A DNA stretch of 64,000 nt, from contig CAMJML010000010.1 of the NCBI GenBank assembly GCA_946407015.1, positions 1-64,000 on the forward strand. Reading direction: 5' to 3'. Below are positions 33,675 through 43,135 of this stretch, piece by piece. The DNA comes from an uncultured Selenomonadales bacterium (lineage in GTDB: Bacteria; Bacillota; Negativicutes; DSM-1736; Dendrosporobacteraceae). The notes under the pieces were generated by a model. It ran no database searches. It saw only the letters and a program-made list of their open reading frames with translations, and was not told the origin of the DNA. Each line of letters begins with the position of its first letter. Position 1 is the stretch's first letter. Made by a program: the position numbers and the translations under genes.

Positions 33675-36098
33675 TTGACTATTGGAAATCGAATGAGATT
33701 GATCGTGCTGGCATTTGGCCTTTTACCGCTGGGAATTGTGTTCTGGATAGGGGCACAGAATGGATTGCTGGCTTATACGGCCTTCCATACCGCTATGGCC
33801 ATGTCGCTTATGGGGACGATGTTGGTAGGCCTGCTGGCACCGGCACCCGTCATGCATGTGTTTTTTACCCGTTATCTCAATAAGATGAAAGTATTTTGCC
33901 AGGAAGTCAAGAAGGGACGTTATGATGTGCATCTGGATGTCCCCAATTCCAGCAATGATGACGGGGAAGAAAACGAATTAGTCGGTCTGATGCGCGACAT
34001 GAACTGGATGGTCCATTGTATCAAGATCAATGACTCCAGCCTGCGGGAGGCACTTCATAATCTGGAGAAATCCAAAGCGGAGATTCAGCAGCAAAAGCTC
34101 GAATTAACGGAAGCGGTTGGAAAGCTGCGCAATCTGATGGATAATGCCGGGCAGGGCTTTTTATCTTTTGGTCCGGACTTACAAGTAGCCGGTGAGTACA
34201 GCGCCGAGTGTGTGATGATCTTCAATCAGGAGATTGGCAATCAATCCGTTCCAGGACTGTTTTATCCGGAGGATCAGCAGCAGCAGTCTTTTGTAAAAGC
34301 CTTATTCGAGAAGATCTTTTGTGAACAGGATGTCTTTTTGCGGGATAATTACTTTTCTTTGCTGCCCGAGGAATTGGTTTTTGATGAAAACTATATCCAT
34401 GTTGCTTATAAATTTATCGAGCATTCGACTGAGCCGGACCATCGGGAAATTATGCTTATTCTGACCGATATTACCGAACGGCGCGAAATGGAAAAGCGCA
34501 TTCAGGAAGAGAAAAATATTCTTGCCATGGTTGTTCAAACCGTCACTCATTATCAGGATTTTGTCAAGGCTGTGCGGGAATACCAGCAATTTGCCTGTGA
34601 AGAATTACCGGGCCTTTTGCAGTCCGGGTTAGGGGCAGCCGAAAAAATCAGTGCTATTTTCCGCAGTATACATACCTGGAAAGGGATCTTCGGGCAATTG
34701 GGACTGGAACGGCTGGCTGCCAACCTGCATCTGCTGGAAACCGAGCTTGCCGGGCTGCGGGCTGAGGCGGGAACACCTGCTGTGGAGGAACAGCTTAAAC
34801 GCTGCTTCAGCACTTACTCGGCCGAGGTGCTGACAAACTGGCTGGATGAGGAACTTCAATTGTTAGCCGGAATCCTGGGGGAGAACTTCTTCTTTCAGGA
34901 AGAAACGGTGGTTGTGGAAAGTCACAAGCTGCGCCAGTTGGAAGAGAAGATTCAAAAACTGCTGGCTCCTTGCCAGGCCAGACAGCTTATTGCCGATTTG
35001 CGCCGGTTACGGTACAAACCGTTTCGCGAATTATTGGCGATGTATCCGGATTATGTGGTCAATATGGCTGCAAATCAGGAAAAAGAAATTTATCCTTTCA
35101 GCATTACCGGCAGCGAATGCCTGGTTGACCCGGCTTACTATCACGCATTTGCCAAATCCTTGATTCACGTCTTCCGCAATGCGGTGGCACATGGCTTGGA
35201 GACGGCAGAGGAACGGATGATGGCCGATAAGGATATCAAAGGACGCATCAGTTGTTCTATCCATGAGACTGATGAACAGCTGATTATCAGTATTGCCGAT
35301 GACGGGCAGGGAATTGCCGGCCAGCACATTCGGGAGATTGCCATGGCGAAGGGGCTTTGCAGCACTCAGGAAGGGCTGGCGTTATCCGATCACGAGGCTA
35401 TCCGCTTGATTTTTGCCGACGGGTTCTCCAGTGCCGCCAGTGCCACTGAGCTGGCTGGGCGCGGAGTTGGTTTATACGCGGTTCAAAATGAGGTTGACAG
35501 GCTGCGGGGGACGATTGAAATTGACAGTGAGGTTGGCCAAGGGACAACGTTCCGTTTTGTACTGCCGCGCCTGAGCGAAGTCAAGCGGGCGGATATCAAA
35601 ACGTTTGGCGAGCATGTGCTTAAGCAGGCCAGTGATTATTTACAGCATGATTTTGGTATTGCCCAACCCCGGATCGAGTCGGTTGCAGCCAATACGCAAG
35701 TCATACCGATGCGGAATATTTCCACCTTTATTGATGTGACAGGCAGCTTGAACGGACGGCTGATGATCAGTGCCGATGAGCAGCTAGTCACCTGGCTTGC
35801 AGATCGTTTTTTAGGCAATGATCCGGCAGCCTCTTATGAACAAAATTTGCTGGAAAGTGTTTTTGCGGAATTCTTTAATACCGTTGCCGGCAATGCGTTG
35901 CAGCAATTGCCGGAGTGGGAAGTGGAAGTCAATATCGGGACACCGGTCACCATTTGGGCCGAAGGGGCTTCAGCCAAATATACCGAGGCTGATACACAAA
36001 CCTGGAATATTGGTACAGAACCGGGGCAGTTTTATTTTAGTATTATTTCTTTTGAAAAGGAAAGGGAGGATTTTAATGGCGCGGGTATTAATTGTTGA
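33675..36098 (+). CDS. Membrane CheA-like histidine kinase fused to a CheX-type phosphatase domain
   Basis: About 807 residues from TTG 33675, 8 bases after GAGG. Two N-terminal membrane helices (about 8-60) lead to a HAMP-like segment and coiled coil, then a degenerate PAS-like region (about 150-260). An Hpt domain has the phospho-acceptor His333 in IHTWKGIFG. A CheA P3/P4-like part has LRRLRYKPFRELL, an N-box HVFRNAVAHGLE (about 498), DDGQGIAG and GRGVGLYAV. No CheW-like P5 domain is present. The last 160 residues resemble CheX: S728, E732, N735 and P757 fit the S-x3-E-x2-N-x21-P phosphatase signature. It overlaps the response-regulator gene by 23 bases. A Fur box precedes it. Confidence 0.78.
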   Translation: MTIGNRMRLIVLAFGLLPLGIVFWIGAQNGLLAYTAFHTAMAMSLMGTMLVGLLAPAPVMHVFFTRYLNKMKVFCQEVKKGRYDVHLDVPNSSNDDGEENELVGLMRDMNWMVHCIKINDSSLREALHNLEKSKAEIQQQKLELTEAVGKLRNLMDNAGQGFLSFGPDLQVAGEYSAECVMIFNQEIGNQSVPGLFYPEDQQQQSFVKALFEKIFCEQDVFLRDNYFSLLPEELVFDENYIHVAYKFIEHSTEPDHREIMLILTDITERREMEKRIQEEKNILAMVVQTVTHYQDFVKAVREYQQFACEELPGLLQSGLGAAEKISAIFRSIHTWKGIFGQLGLERLAANLHLLETELAGLRAEAGTPAVEEQLKRCFSTYSAEVLTNWLDEELQLLAGILGENFFFQEETVVVESHKLRQLEEKIQKLLAPCQARQLIADLRRLRYKPFRELLAMYPDYVVNMAANQEKEIYPFSITGSECLVDPAYYHAFAKSLIHVFRNAVAHGLETAEERMMADKDIKGRISCSIHETDEQLIISIADDGQGIAGQHIREIAMAKGLCSTQEGLALSDHEAIRLIFADGFSSAASATELAGRGVGLYAVQNEVDRLRGTIEIDSEVGQGTTFRFVLPRLSEVKRADIKTFGEHVLKQASDYLQHDFGIAQPRIESVAANTQVIPMRNISTFIDVTGSLNGRLMISADEQLVTWLADRFLGNDPAASYEQNLLESVFAEFFNTVAGNALQQLPEWEVEVNIGTPVTIWAEGASAKYTEADTQTWNIGTEPGQFYFSIISFEKEREDFNGAGINC

Positions 36099-36855
36099 TG
36101 ATGCCATCATGATGCGGAAAACAATTGCCAATATGTTGATCAAAGCCGGTCATAGTATTGTTGACGAGGCTACAAATGGTGAATTGGCGGTGAAGGCGTA
36201 TCAGAAATATCGCCCGGATTTAGTGACCATGGATATTACCATGCCCGGAGTGGATGGTATTTCGGCCTTGGCGCAGATTATGGCAATTGATCCGGAAGCT
36301 AAGGTGATTATGGTCAGTGCACTGGGGCAAAAGCATAAGGTGTTTGATGCCCTGCAGGCTGGGGCTAAAAGCTATATTTTAAAGCCATTTAAGGAAGAAA
36401 AGCTGCTTGGTGTCATTAACGAGGTATTACTGCCGAACGGCTGCAATATACCGGTCGCTGAGGCGGCAAGCAGCCACCCGGTCACCAGGGCCGAAACCGG
36501 CTATTGCCATAATTCGGGAATTTTGGAAAAACCGTTTATGTTTGAAAATCGTGATCAGCAATATTACATCACCATTGTCAAAGATTTCGGCGGCTGCGAT
36601 TTTTCAGAACTGATCGCGCTGATTTCTCAGGCAACCGGCACCGAGCCGCGTCAAGTGATCTTTAACTTTACTTGCTGCAGTGCTTTGGGCGGCAGTTCGG
36701 CTGCCGGCTTTGCCGATGTCATGGCCAGTGTGCTGGCAGCCGGCTGCCGGTTAAAGATTGTTTGCTATACACGCGACTATACCATGTTTTTTAGAAATGA
36801 GCCTTGCTTAAAGGGAGCCGAGTTTGAACTTGTTAAAAAGCAAGGAATCCTTTGA
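36076..36855 (+). CDS. Response regulator with CheY-like receiver and STAS-like output domain
   Basis: 259 residues from ATG 36076 behind GGGAGGA. The receiver (1-120) has Asp8/Asp9, phospho-acceptor Asp53 in VTMDITMPGVDG, Ser81 in VIMVSALGQ and Lys in YILKPF. After a linker, residues about 160-255 follow the STAS pattern: a buried strand QVIFNFTCC, then ALGGSSAAGFADVM, then RLKIVCYTRD. STAS domains act as anti-anti-sigma or partner-switch modules. The gene is inside the 3' end of the kinase gene, so it is the cognate regulator. The output partner is unknown; no anti-sigma gene lies next to it. Confidence 0.8.
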   Translation: MARVLIVDDAIMMRKTIANMLIKAGHSIVDEATNGELAVKAYQKYRPDLVTMDITMPGVDGISALAQIMAIDPEAKVIMVSALGQKHKVFDALQAGAKSYILKPFKEEKLLGVINEVLLPNGCNIPVAEAASSHPVTRAETGYCHNSGILEKPFMFENRDQQYYITIVKDFGGCDFSELIALISQATGTEPRQVIFNFTCCSALGGSSAAGFADVMASVLAAGCRLKIVCYTRDYTMFFRNEPCLKGAEFELVKKQGIL

Positions 36856-36865
36856 GCTAACCAAA

Positions 36866-36908
36866 GAAAAGGAACTTAAGGCACAGGTAACCTTAAGTTC
36901 CTTTTTTC
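36866..36908 (+). terminator. Terminator of the kinase/regulator operon
   Basis: AAAGGAACTTAAGG pairs with CCTTAAGTTCCTTT around a 9-base loop, followed by TTT. Confidence 0.9.
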
Positions 36909-37059
36909 TTTTCATTCGCTCATGATTATTTTCCATTTCGGGCAAACTAATTGTAACTTTACGATGGCAGGCCTTTACTCCGAATGGTTTCAGGTCAGTT
37001 GCAGATCAGGAACGCAAAAGTGACGGAATCGCTAACGCTATAAACCAGAGGGGAATTCT

Positions 37060-37818
37060 ATGTACATCTACCAGGATATTTTAAAACAGGGAAAACGCTT
37101 AACAGGCGGCAAAGCAGCCGGTAAATTTAAAGTCATTGATACGCTTAGTACTTTCTGGCAGCAAATCGGTATGGAATGCAGCAAAGCCAAAGTACTGGAT
37201 GCTTCCGCCTTGCTGGACTCGATCGCCGAAGTTTGCCGCTATACCTATAATTATGAGCGTAGTGTGGATTATGGCAATATTGCTCCTGTTCATCCGGTTA
37301 CCTGGGTGGAACTGAAAGATACCGAAACGGCTGTGAATTTGGCGGCCTTAATTATCTATCAGGAAAATACCGGCCAATCAGGGCTGGCCGAACAGGCCAG
37401 GGAGCACGGAATTCATGCGCCATTTCGCTGGTGCTGCAGCGCCCGCAGCTTTCTGAAGAAAAACTATGGCCAGACCTTGCCGCTTAAATGGGAATGGATC
37501 GAATATATTGACAGCAGCGGCCATTCGGTGGGCAGTTTAATGAAGCCAATGATTTTTCCGGAAGGATTTGGGCAGTTGGTACAGGATGAAATGGAGCAAA
37601 TGCGTTTTGTGCACCATGATCTTTGTGCCCTGGTGGCTAATTTAGGACTTTATACCATTGATATGCTGAATAATAATATTGCCAGCTTGTCCACCTGTCA
37701 GACGGTTAACCGGCCGAAGCGGATGTTGGCCAAACCGAGCACACTTGAGCACGAGGTGGTGCAGCTCAATTTCAGCAATAATCCACTGCGGTCTTCTGTT
37801 CCTATTTTGCAAGGCTGA
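37060..37818 (+). CDS. Unrecognised 252-residue protein
   Basis: I do not recognise a family. The chain has no signal peptide or membrane helix. It is rich in Cys and His, with RWCCSARSFLKKNYG near residue 123, VHHDLCALVANLG near 186 and NNNIASLSTCQ near 207, but no regular metal-binding spacing. The start MYIYQDILKQGKRLTGG follows AGAGGGG by 8 bases and codon use looks like the neighbours, so it is a real gene. It lies between the two-component operon terminator and the convergent mntH, with its own promoter region. Functional guess withheld. Confidence 0.6.
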   Translation: MYIYQDILKQGKRLTGGKAAGKFKVIDTLSTFWQQIGMECSKAKVLDASALLDSIAEVCRYTYNYERSVDYGNIAPVHPVTWVELKDTETAVNLAALIIYQENTGQSGLAEQAREHGIHAPFRWCCSARSFLKKNYGQTLPLKWEWIEYIDSSGHSVGSLMKPMIFPEGFGQLVQDEMEQMRFVHHDLCALVANLGLYTIDMLNNNIASLSTCQTVNRPKRMLAKPSTLEHEVVQLNFSNNPLRSSVPILQG

Positions 37819-37840
37819 ATCATAGAAATAGACATTCAGG

Positions 37841-37880
37841 CCTAATACGCTGGCGTATCGACCAGCCTATTAGGCCTGAT
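37841..37880. terminator. Hairpin between convergent genes
   Basis: TCAGGCCTAATA and TATTAGGCCTGA form a stem with an inner GCTGG/CCAGC. T-tracts are poor, so it may be a weak or bidirectional terminator. Confidence 0.55.
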
Positions 37881-37881
37881 A

Positions 37882-39201
37882 TCAATTTAGCAGAAAGTCA
37901 TAGAGCAGCCAAAGATTGAGAATAGTCACAATCAGGGCAATCAAAAGCAGAACGCCTTTGGTAAAGGGGCGGTTGGCGTATTTTCCCATAACAGCCGGAG
38001 ACGAGGTCAGGTAGATTTGGCTGAAAACGGTAATGGGAAGCTGAATACTGAGCAGAATTTGCGAAGTAATCAATCCGGCCAGCGGATCGGCAATAAAGAA
38101 AATAATCAAGACCGCTATCAGATAGGTCAAGGCTACTCCCCAGCGGGTATGGGGGTCGCGGATATTGTAGGCTTCACCGAACCAGCCGGCAAAAATGCTC
38201 CCGCCTGCAATTCCGGCCGTCGTTGTTGAGGCAATCCCGGCAAACAGCAAGGCCAGGGCAAAGATGTTGGAAGCGCCTTGACCCAGCAGCGGGGTGAGCA
38301 GCTCAGTGGTCTGTTCCAGCGTTTCGACCGGAATGGAATGCTGGAAAAAGGTAGCTGCCGCCAAAATAATCATGGCACTATTGATAATCCAGCCAATGAT
38401 CATGGAAAACAAGGTGTCAAAAAACTCATAACGCAGCTGGCAGTCAATGACGTCTTCGTCTTCCAGATTCCATTGCCGGCTCTGAATGACTTCGGAATGC
38501 AGAAATAGATTGTGCGGCATGACAACAGCGCCCAAGATGCTCATAATAATCGGAATGGAGCCCGGTGGTGCGCTGGGAGTAATCCAGGCTGTTCCGGTTT
38601 GAACCCAGTCGACTTGAATCAGAGTCAGTTCAAACAGGAAGGCAAAACCAATTAAAGAGACAAAGCCGACAATCCATTTTTCCAGACGGCTGTAGGAATT
38701 GGTCCAGAGCAGCAGAAAGGCGGTGCAGGCCGCGGCAATCGCTCCAATTTGCAGTGGAATACCCAAGAGGAGTTTCAGACCGATAGCCATGCCGAGGATT
38801 TCCGCCATAGCGGTCGCAGCCGCTGCAGCAATGGCAGAGAGCAAAACCGCATTGGCTACCGGTTTAGGCAAAAAGGCCATACACGCTTCAGACAAACAGT
38901 AACCGGTTGCAATGCCCAGATGGGCGGCATTGTGCTGGAGGACGATCAGCATCAGGGTAGATAAGGTGACCACCCACAGCAATGCATAGCCAAAGTCGGC
39001 GCCGGCCGCGATATTGGCAGCCCAGTTTCCCGGATCAATAAATCCGACAGTGACCAGAATTCCCGGTCCAAGATAGCGCAGGAATTCTCTTGCCTTCAGA
39101 TCAGGCAAATGGATTTTAGATAAAAACGGCAGTTTCTTGAGTATAGGAGCCACCTCCAAAGGAATGGTTAGGATGGGCAAAACCAGGCTATGGCCAAACA
39201 T
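37882..39201 (-). CDS. mntH: Nramp-family divalent metal transporter (MntH-like)
   Basis: 439 residues with about eleven membrane helices. The metal-site motifs are intact: VGFIDPGNWAANIAAG (TM1, Asp-Pro-Gly-Asn) and GAVVMPHNLFLHSEV (TM6, Met-Pro-His). Such proteins import Mn(II) and Fe(II) with protons. The annotated ATG has no Shine-Dalgarno. A GGAGG is found about 16 codons inside the frame, so the exact start is uncertain. An MntR-like inverted site lies about 90 bases upstream. It is followed by the convergent orphan gene. Confidence 0.92.
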   Translation of the reverse strand: MFGHSLVLPILTIPLEVAPILKKLPFLSKIHLPDLKAREFLRYLGPGILVTVGFIDPGNWAANIAAGADFGYALLWVVTLSTLMLIVLQHNAAHLGIATGYCLSEACMAFLPKPVANAVLLSAIAAAAATAMAEILGMAIGLKLLLGIPLQIGAIAAACTAFLLLWTNSYSRLEKWIVGFVSLIGFAFLFELTLIQVDWVQTGTAWITPSAPPGSIPIIMSILGAVVMPHNLFLHSEVIQSRQWNLEDEDVIDCQLRYEFFDTLFSMIIGWIINSAMIILAAATFFQHSIPVETLEQTTELLTPLLGQGASNIFALALLFAGIASTTTAGIAGGSIFAGWFGEAYNIRDPHTRWGVALTYLIAVLIIFFIADPLAGLITSQILLSIQLPITVFSQIYLTSSPAVMGKYANRPFTKGVLLLIALIVTILNLWLLYDFLLN

Positions 39202-39292
39202 AATAAAATCAAAACACGGGCTAAAAAGAAGAGCCGGTCATCGCGGCCGTTACTGCCAGCTTGGCTGTAAGTCAGGCTATCATTAAAATTAG

Positions 39293-39309
39293 TTTGCCTT
39301 GCTGCAAAA
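39293..39309 (-). promoter_or_regulatory. Possible MntR-type operator upstream of mntH
   Basis: TTTGCCTTGCTGCAAA has 5-bp inverted ends (TTTGC/GCAAA) and shares TTTGCCTT with the Bacillus MntR consensus. The mntH start is at 39201. Confidence 0.45.
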
Positions 39310-39438
39310 AAATCCACAAGCCGCAGTTACTATAATATTAGCAGTCACGAACGGTTATGACAATACTCGGCTCATGCTGGAGGACTTCGCTGAAGCAGCA
39401 GCGAATTTAGTAATCATATGTAAAAGGAGGTTCAGGCA

Positions 39439-40485
39439 GTGGAGCATCATTCTGAAAACAAGTCTCCAGCCAAAGTATGGACGCTCAATTGGGTGCAGCG
39501 CTATATTTTGATGGTGATTGTCCTTGCCGGGATTATCTTTTGGTATGCAACCAAGCTGGGAATCGTGTTGTTTATTGCCATTTTGGTTACTCTGCTGATC
39601 CTGCCGCTGAGAAAATGGCTGGAGAAGCGCTTGCCGCGAACCAGTGCCAGCCTATTGGCCGTAGTGCTGCTGCTTGCGGCCGGTGCGGCTGTATTTACCT
39701 GGATCGTCCGGACCATTGTCCCCAGTTTTACCTTGTTTGTCCGGAGTATTCCGGAGCTTATCCGGCCTGAAACCCTATTGGCCTTGATGAAGACTTTTAA
39801 CCTTCCGCTGGAAGTTACCGAATATGTTGAACAAGCGCTAAGCGGCGCTACGGTCTTTGCGATTGGTATTCTCAGGCATTCGGTTAACCCGATCGTGAAT
39901 GCGCTCTCTGGGATTGTCGAACTGATTGGTGTGCCCTTGATTGTTTTTTATTTTCTTAGCGATGGTGTAAAATTGTGCCAGATGGCTTTTTCTTATGCTC
40001 CGCCAGCGGAACGGCCCGAATTGCTTAGGGTCGCGAAAGAATTTGCCGTAGTTTTGGGGGCTTATATTAAAGGGCAGTTGGCCGTGTGTCTGTTTTCCGG
40101 CATTGCCGTATTGATTTATTTCCAGGTAACGGGGCTTCCTTTTGCTCCTGTTTTTGCCGCGCTGGCAGCGATGGGAGAATTGGTGCCGGTCGTCGGCCCG
40201 GTGGCGGCAGCGGCGGTAGCCATAGCCCTTTGCCTTGGAAAATCGATTGCCTTCGCCATACAAACCACATTATTTTATGTGATTTTATTAAAGGTAAATC
40301 ACAACTTTGTCTCACCCAGCCTGATTGGCCGGGCCGTCAATGTGCATCCGGTCCTGATTATGATTGGAATCCTGTTTTTCGGACATTTGTTCGGGATCTT
40401 GGGGATGGTCATGGCTGTCCCGTTAATGGGGGTTGGACGCGTTGTGCTGAGGGAATTTCTGCCACAGCATCCTGAACAGGATTAA
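39439..40485 (+). CDS. AI-2E/PerM-family membrane protein
   Basis: 348 residues from GTG, 7 bases after AAAGGAGG. Seven to eight membrane helices are predicted. Family stretches include FIAILVTLLILPLRKWLEKR near residue 50, GVPLIVFYFLSDGVKL near 163, AALAAMGELVPVVGPVAAAA near 235 and a C-terminal HPVLIMIGILFFGHLFGILG. The family (UPF0118) includes AI-2 exporters and Na+/H+ antiporters, so substrate is not predictable. It lies upstream of recQ with a 59-base gap. Confidence 0.85.
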   Translation: MEHHSENKSPAKVWTLNWVQRYILMVIVLAGIIFWYATKLGIVLFIAILVTLLILPLRKWLEKRLPRTSASLLAVVLLLAAGAAVFTWIVRTIVPSFTLFVRSIPELIRPETLLALMKTFNLPLEVTEYVEQALSGATVFAIGILRHSVNPIVNALSGIVELIGVPLIVFYFLSDGVKLCQMAFSYAPPAERPELLRVAKEFAVVLGAYIKGQLAVCLFSGIAVLIYFQVTGLPFAPVFAALAAMGELVPVVGPVAAAAVAIALCLGKSIAFAIQTTLFYVILLKVNHNFVSPSLIGRAVNVHPVLIMIGILFFGHLFGILGMVMAVPLMGVGRVVLREFLPQHPEQD

Positions 40486-40544
40486 CGTGTGAAGCGTCTG
40501 AAAATAGTAAGTTTTCTGGTCTAGAAGAAAGGTAGGTTTCGGGC

Positions 40545-42707
40545 ATGGAGAGATTGGAACAGGCTCAAGCCGTATTAAAAAAATATTTTGGTTATCATGA
40601 ATTTCGCCCTGGTCAGGAAGATATTATCACCAGCTTGCTCCAAGGCCGGGATACGCTGGCCTTGATGCCGACCGGGGCCGGAAAATCTATTTGCTTTCAG
40701 GTACCGGCACTCCTGCTGCCAGGGGTTACGCTGGTGGTTTCGCCTTTGATTTCACTGATGAAAGATCAGGTGGATGGGCTGAACAATCAGGGAATTCCGG
40801 CGACTTATATCAATAGTGCGCTCTCAGCAGCCGAGGTCCGGCACCGGTTGTATGAAATCAGTGCCGGCAAGCACAAACTGGTGTATATTGCGCCTGAGCG
40901 ACTGGAGACCGACTCGTTTCAGAGTGTCCTAAGACGGCTGGATATCGGGCTGATTGCCATTGATGAAGCCCATTGCGTTTCCCAGTGGGGGCATGATTTC
41001 CGTCCCAGTTTTCGCAACATTAAGCCGTTCATTGATCAGCTGCCGGTGCGGCCGGTTATTGGAGCGTTTACTGCAACGGCAACGGCTGAAGTCAAAAGCG
41101 ATATTATGACTCTTTTGTCGTTGAGACATCCGGATGTATATGTCACCGGCTTTGACCGTCCCAATTTGTCCTTCGCAGTCCTACGCGGGGAAAATAAACA
41201 AAAATTTATTTTAAACTATCTGCAAACCCACTCACGGCAGGCCGGCATTATTTATGCCTCGACCCGTAAGGAAGTGGACAGCTTATATGAATTGCTGCAC
41301 AAACGGGGTATTGCGGTTGGCCGTTATCATGCCGGACTGAGCGATGAAGAGCGGGCTGTTCAGCAGGAACGGTTTCTTTATGACGATATCCGGGTCATGG
41401 TAGCGACCAATGCGTTCGGTATGGGAATTGATAAGTCGAATGTTCGCTATGTATTGCATTATAATATGCCAAAGAATATGGAAGCTTATTATCAGGAGGC
41501 TGGCCGCAGCGGCCGTGACGGCGAGCCAGGTGAATGCATTTTGCTGTTTGGAGCGCAGGATGTGCTGCTGCAAAAATTCCTGATTGATAAGTCGGTGGAA
41601 AATCCGGAGCGTAAGCTGCATGAATTGCGTAAGCTTCAGCAAATGGTGGATTACTGTCATACTCCGGAGTGTTTGCGCCAGTATATCCTGCGTTATTTCA
41701 GCGAAGAAACGGCCGGTGGTGAGTGCGGAAATTGCGGCAATTGTGATCATGACGGAGAAATGATCGATATGACGGTGGATGCCCAGAAAATCTTCTCCTG
41801 CATTTACCGGATGAGGGAGCGGTTTGGTGTTGCTGTGATTGCCGATGTCCTGAAGGGTTCTAAAAATAAAAAAGTGCAGCAGCTTAGGTTGGATGAACTG
41901 CCGACCTATGGGTTATTTTCTCAATATACGGTGCAAGATATCAAAACCATGATTCAACGCCTGGTGGCCACCCAGTACTTGACGCTTACCGAGGGAGAAT
42001 ACCCGGTGGTCAAGCTGACTCCGCTGGCGTATGCCGTGCTCAAGAGTGAGGCCGCTGTCTGGCAGAAGCAAAGCCGCCAGAAGCAGGTTGAAGTAGCGGA
42101 TGATCTCTTTGAGGTGCTGCGGCAATTGCGCAAACGGATTGCCGACCGGGAAAAAGTACCTCCTTATGTGGTCTTTGCCGATAGTACCTTGCGGGAACTG
42201 AGCCAGCAGAAGCCTCAGGACCGTGACGGCCTGCGGCAGATCAAAGGGATTGGGGAGCTTAAACTGCAGCGTTATGGCACGGAATTTCTGGAAGCCATCC
42301 GTTCGCATCTCAACCAGTCCGAGCTTGCCGAACAGGCTGCTTCCGAGCCGGCCGGGCAAAAAACAAAAGGAAAGAAACCGGCCAAGAAGAATGCGGAAAC
42401 AGCCAGTCATTTGCTGACTTTAGCGCTCTATCAGCAAGGGCTGGAGCTGGAGCAGGTTGCCGCTGAGCGAGGGCTTACCGTCGCAACGGTGCAAAATCAT
42501 CTGACCCGCTGCAGCAGTGAAGGCCATGCTGTGGACTGGGACCGGCTGATTCCGCCGCTCTACGAAAACCTGATCGTCGCTGTGATCCAGAAAATCGGCT
42601 GTCAGGCTTTGCGGCCCATCAAAGACGCTTTGCCTGAAGAGGTTGGCTATGAGGTGATCAAAGCCGTGATTGGCAAACATTTTTCTCAACCCCAAAGTGC
42701 CGGTTAG
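40545..42707 (+). CDS. recQ: ATP-dependent DNA helicase RecQ
   Basis: 720 residues with all RecQ parts. The helicase core has MPTGAGKSICFQVPA (about residue 42), SPLISLMKDQV, DEAHCVSQWGHDFRP (about 144) and QEAGRSGRDGEPG. The RQC domain has the zinc Cys set ending CGNCGNCDH near 400. The HRDC domain spans about 515-590. A C-terminal HTH_40-like segment has LALYQQGLELEQVAAERGL, an extension common in Firmicute RecQ. It unwinds 3'-to-5' at forks and recombination structures. Topoisomerase III, its classical partner, is encoded 2 kb downstream. Confidence 0.95.
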   Translation: MERLEQAQAVLKKYFGYHEFRPGQEDIITSLLQGRDTLALMPTGAGKSICFQVPALLLPGVTLVVSPLISLMKDQVDGLNNQGIPATYINSALSAAEVRHRLYEISAGKHKLVYIAPERLETDSFQSVLRRLDIGLIAIDEAHCVSQWGHDFRPSFRNIKPFIDQLPVRPVIGAFTATATAEVKSDIMTLLSLRHPDVYVTGFDRPNLSFAVLRGENKQKFILNYLQTHSRQAGIIYASTRKEVDSLYELLHKRGIAVGRYHAGLSDEERAVQQERFLYDDIRVMVATNAFGMGIDKSNVRYVLHYNMPKNMEAYYQEAGRSGRDGEPGECILLFGAQDVLLQKFLIDKSVENPERKLHELRKLQQMVDYCHTPECLRQYILRYFSEETAGGECGNCGNCDHDGEMIDMTVDAQKIFSCIYRMRERFGVAVIADVLKGSKNKKVQQLRLDELPTYGLFSQYTVQDIKTMIQRLVATQYLTLTEGEYPVVKLTPLAYAVLKSEAAVWQKQSRQKQVEVADDLFEVLRQLRKRIADREKVPPYVVFADSTLRELSQQKPQDRDGLRQIKGIGELKLQRYGTEFLEAIRSHLNQSELAEQAASEPAGQKTKGKKPAKKNAETASHLLTLALYQQGLELEQVAAERGLTVATVQNHLTRCSSEGHAVDWDRLIPPLYENLIVAVIQKIGCQALRPIKDALPEEVGYEVIKAVIGKHFSQPQSAG

Positions 42708-42742
42708 TACAGTCATTGACTTAAAAAGCTGAGGTGGTAAAA

Positions 42743-43129
42743 GTGAGTATGCTCATGTGGGGCCGGGTTACGACTTGGTTTAAAATGGTTAAAGAGGATG
42801 CTGTCATTTTATATTATGCCTGGAAGCATCCGCTGACTCCGCCGTATATCAAGGCGCTCATGGTGGCCGTTATTGCCTATATCTTCAGTCCGATTGACAT
42901 TTTGCCCGATTATTTGCCGCTGATTGGCATGGCAGATGATGCGGTTCTGTTGCCGACAGCCCTGATTGCCATTACCAAGCTGCTTCCTGCCGCCGTTTAT
43001 GCCGAGTGTTCCCAGGAAAGCCGGCGCTGGCAGAAACGGCTGCCTTGGCTGGTGGCCTTTCTTGCCGTTATGATGTTAGTGTGGCTGATTTTATCGCTGG
43101 TTGGAATCGGATACCTGATTTCTAAATAA
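42743..43129 (+). CDS. YkvA-like DUF1232 small membrane protein
   Basis: 128 residues from GTG 42743, 8 bases after GAGG. The DUF1232 core YIFSPIDILPDYLPLIGMADDAV (quoted in part: IFSPIDILPDYLPLIG) is near residues 50-66. A second membrane helix forms the C-terminus. The family is widespread with no firm function. It follows recQ by 36 bases and may be co-transcribed, ending at a good terminator. Confidence 0.85.
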   Translation: MSMLMWGRVTTWFKMVKEDAVILYYAWKHPLTPPYIKALMVAVIAYIFSPIDILPDYLPLIGMADDAVLLPTALIAITKLLPAAVYAECSQESRRWQKRLPWLVAFLAVMMLVWLILSLVGIGYLISK

Positions 43130-43135
43130 ATAGCA

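Noticed and set aside
35818-36075. Longer N-terminus of the response regulator
   Set aside because: It lies inside the kinase gene in another frame and precedes the canonical receiver start at 36076, which has GGGAGGA.
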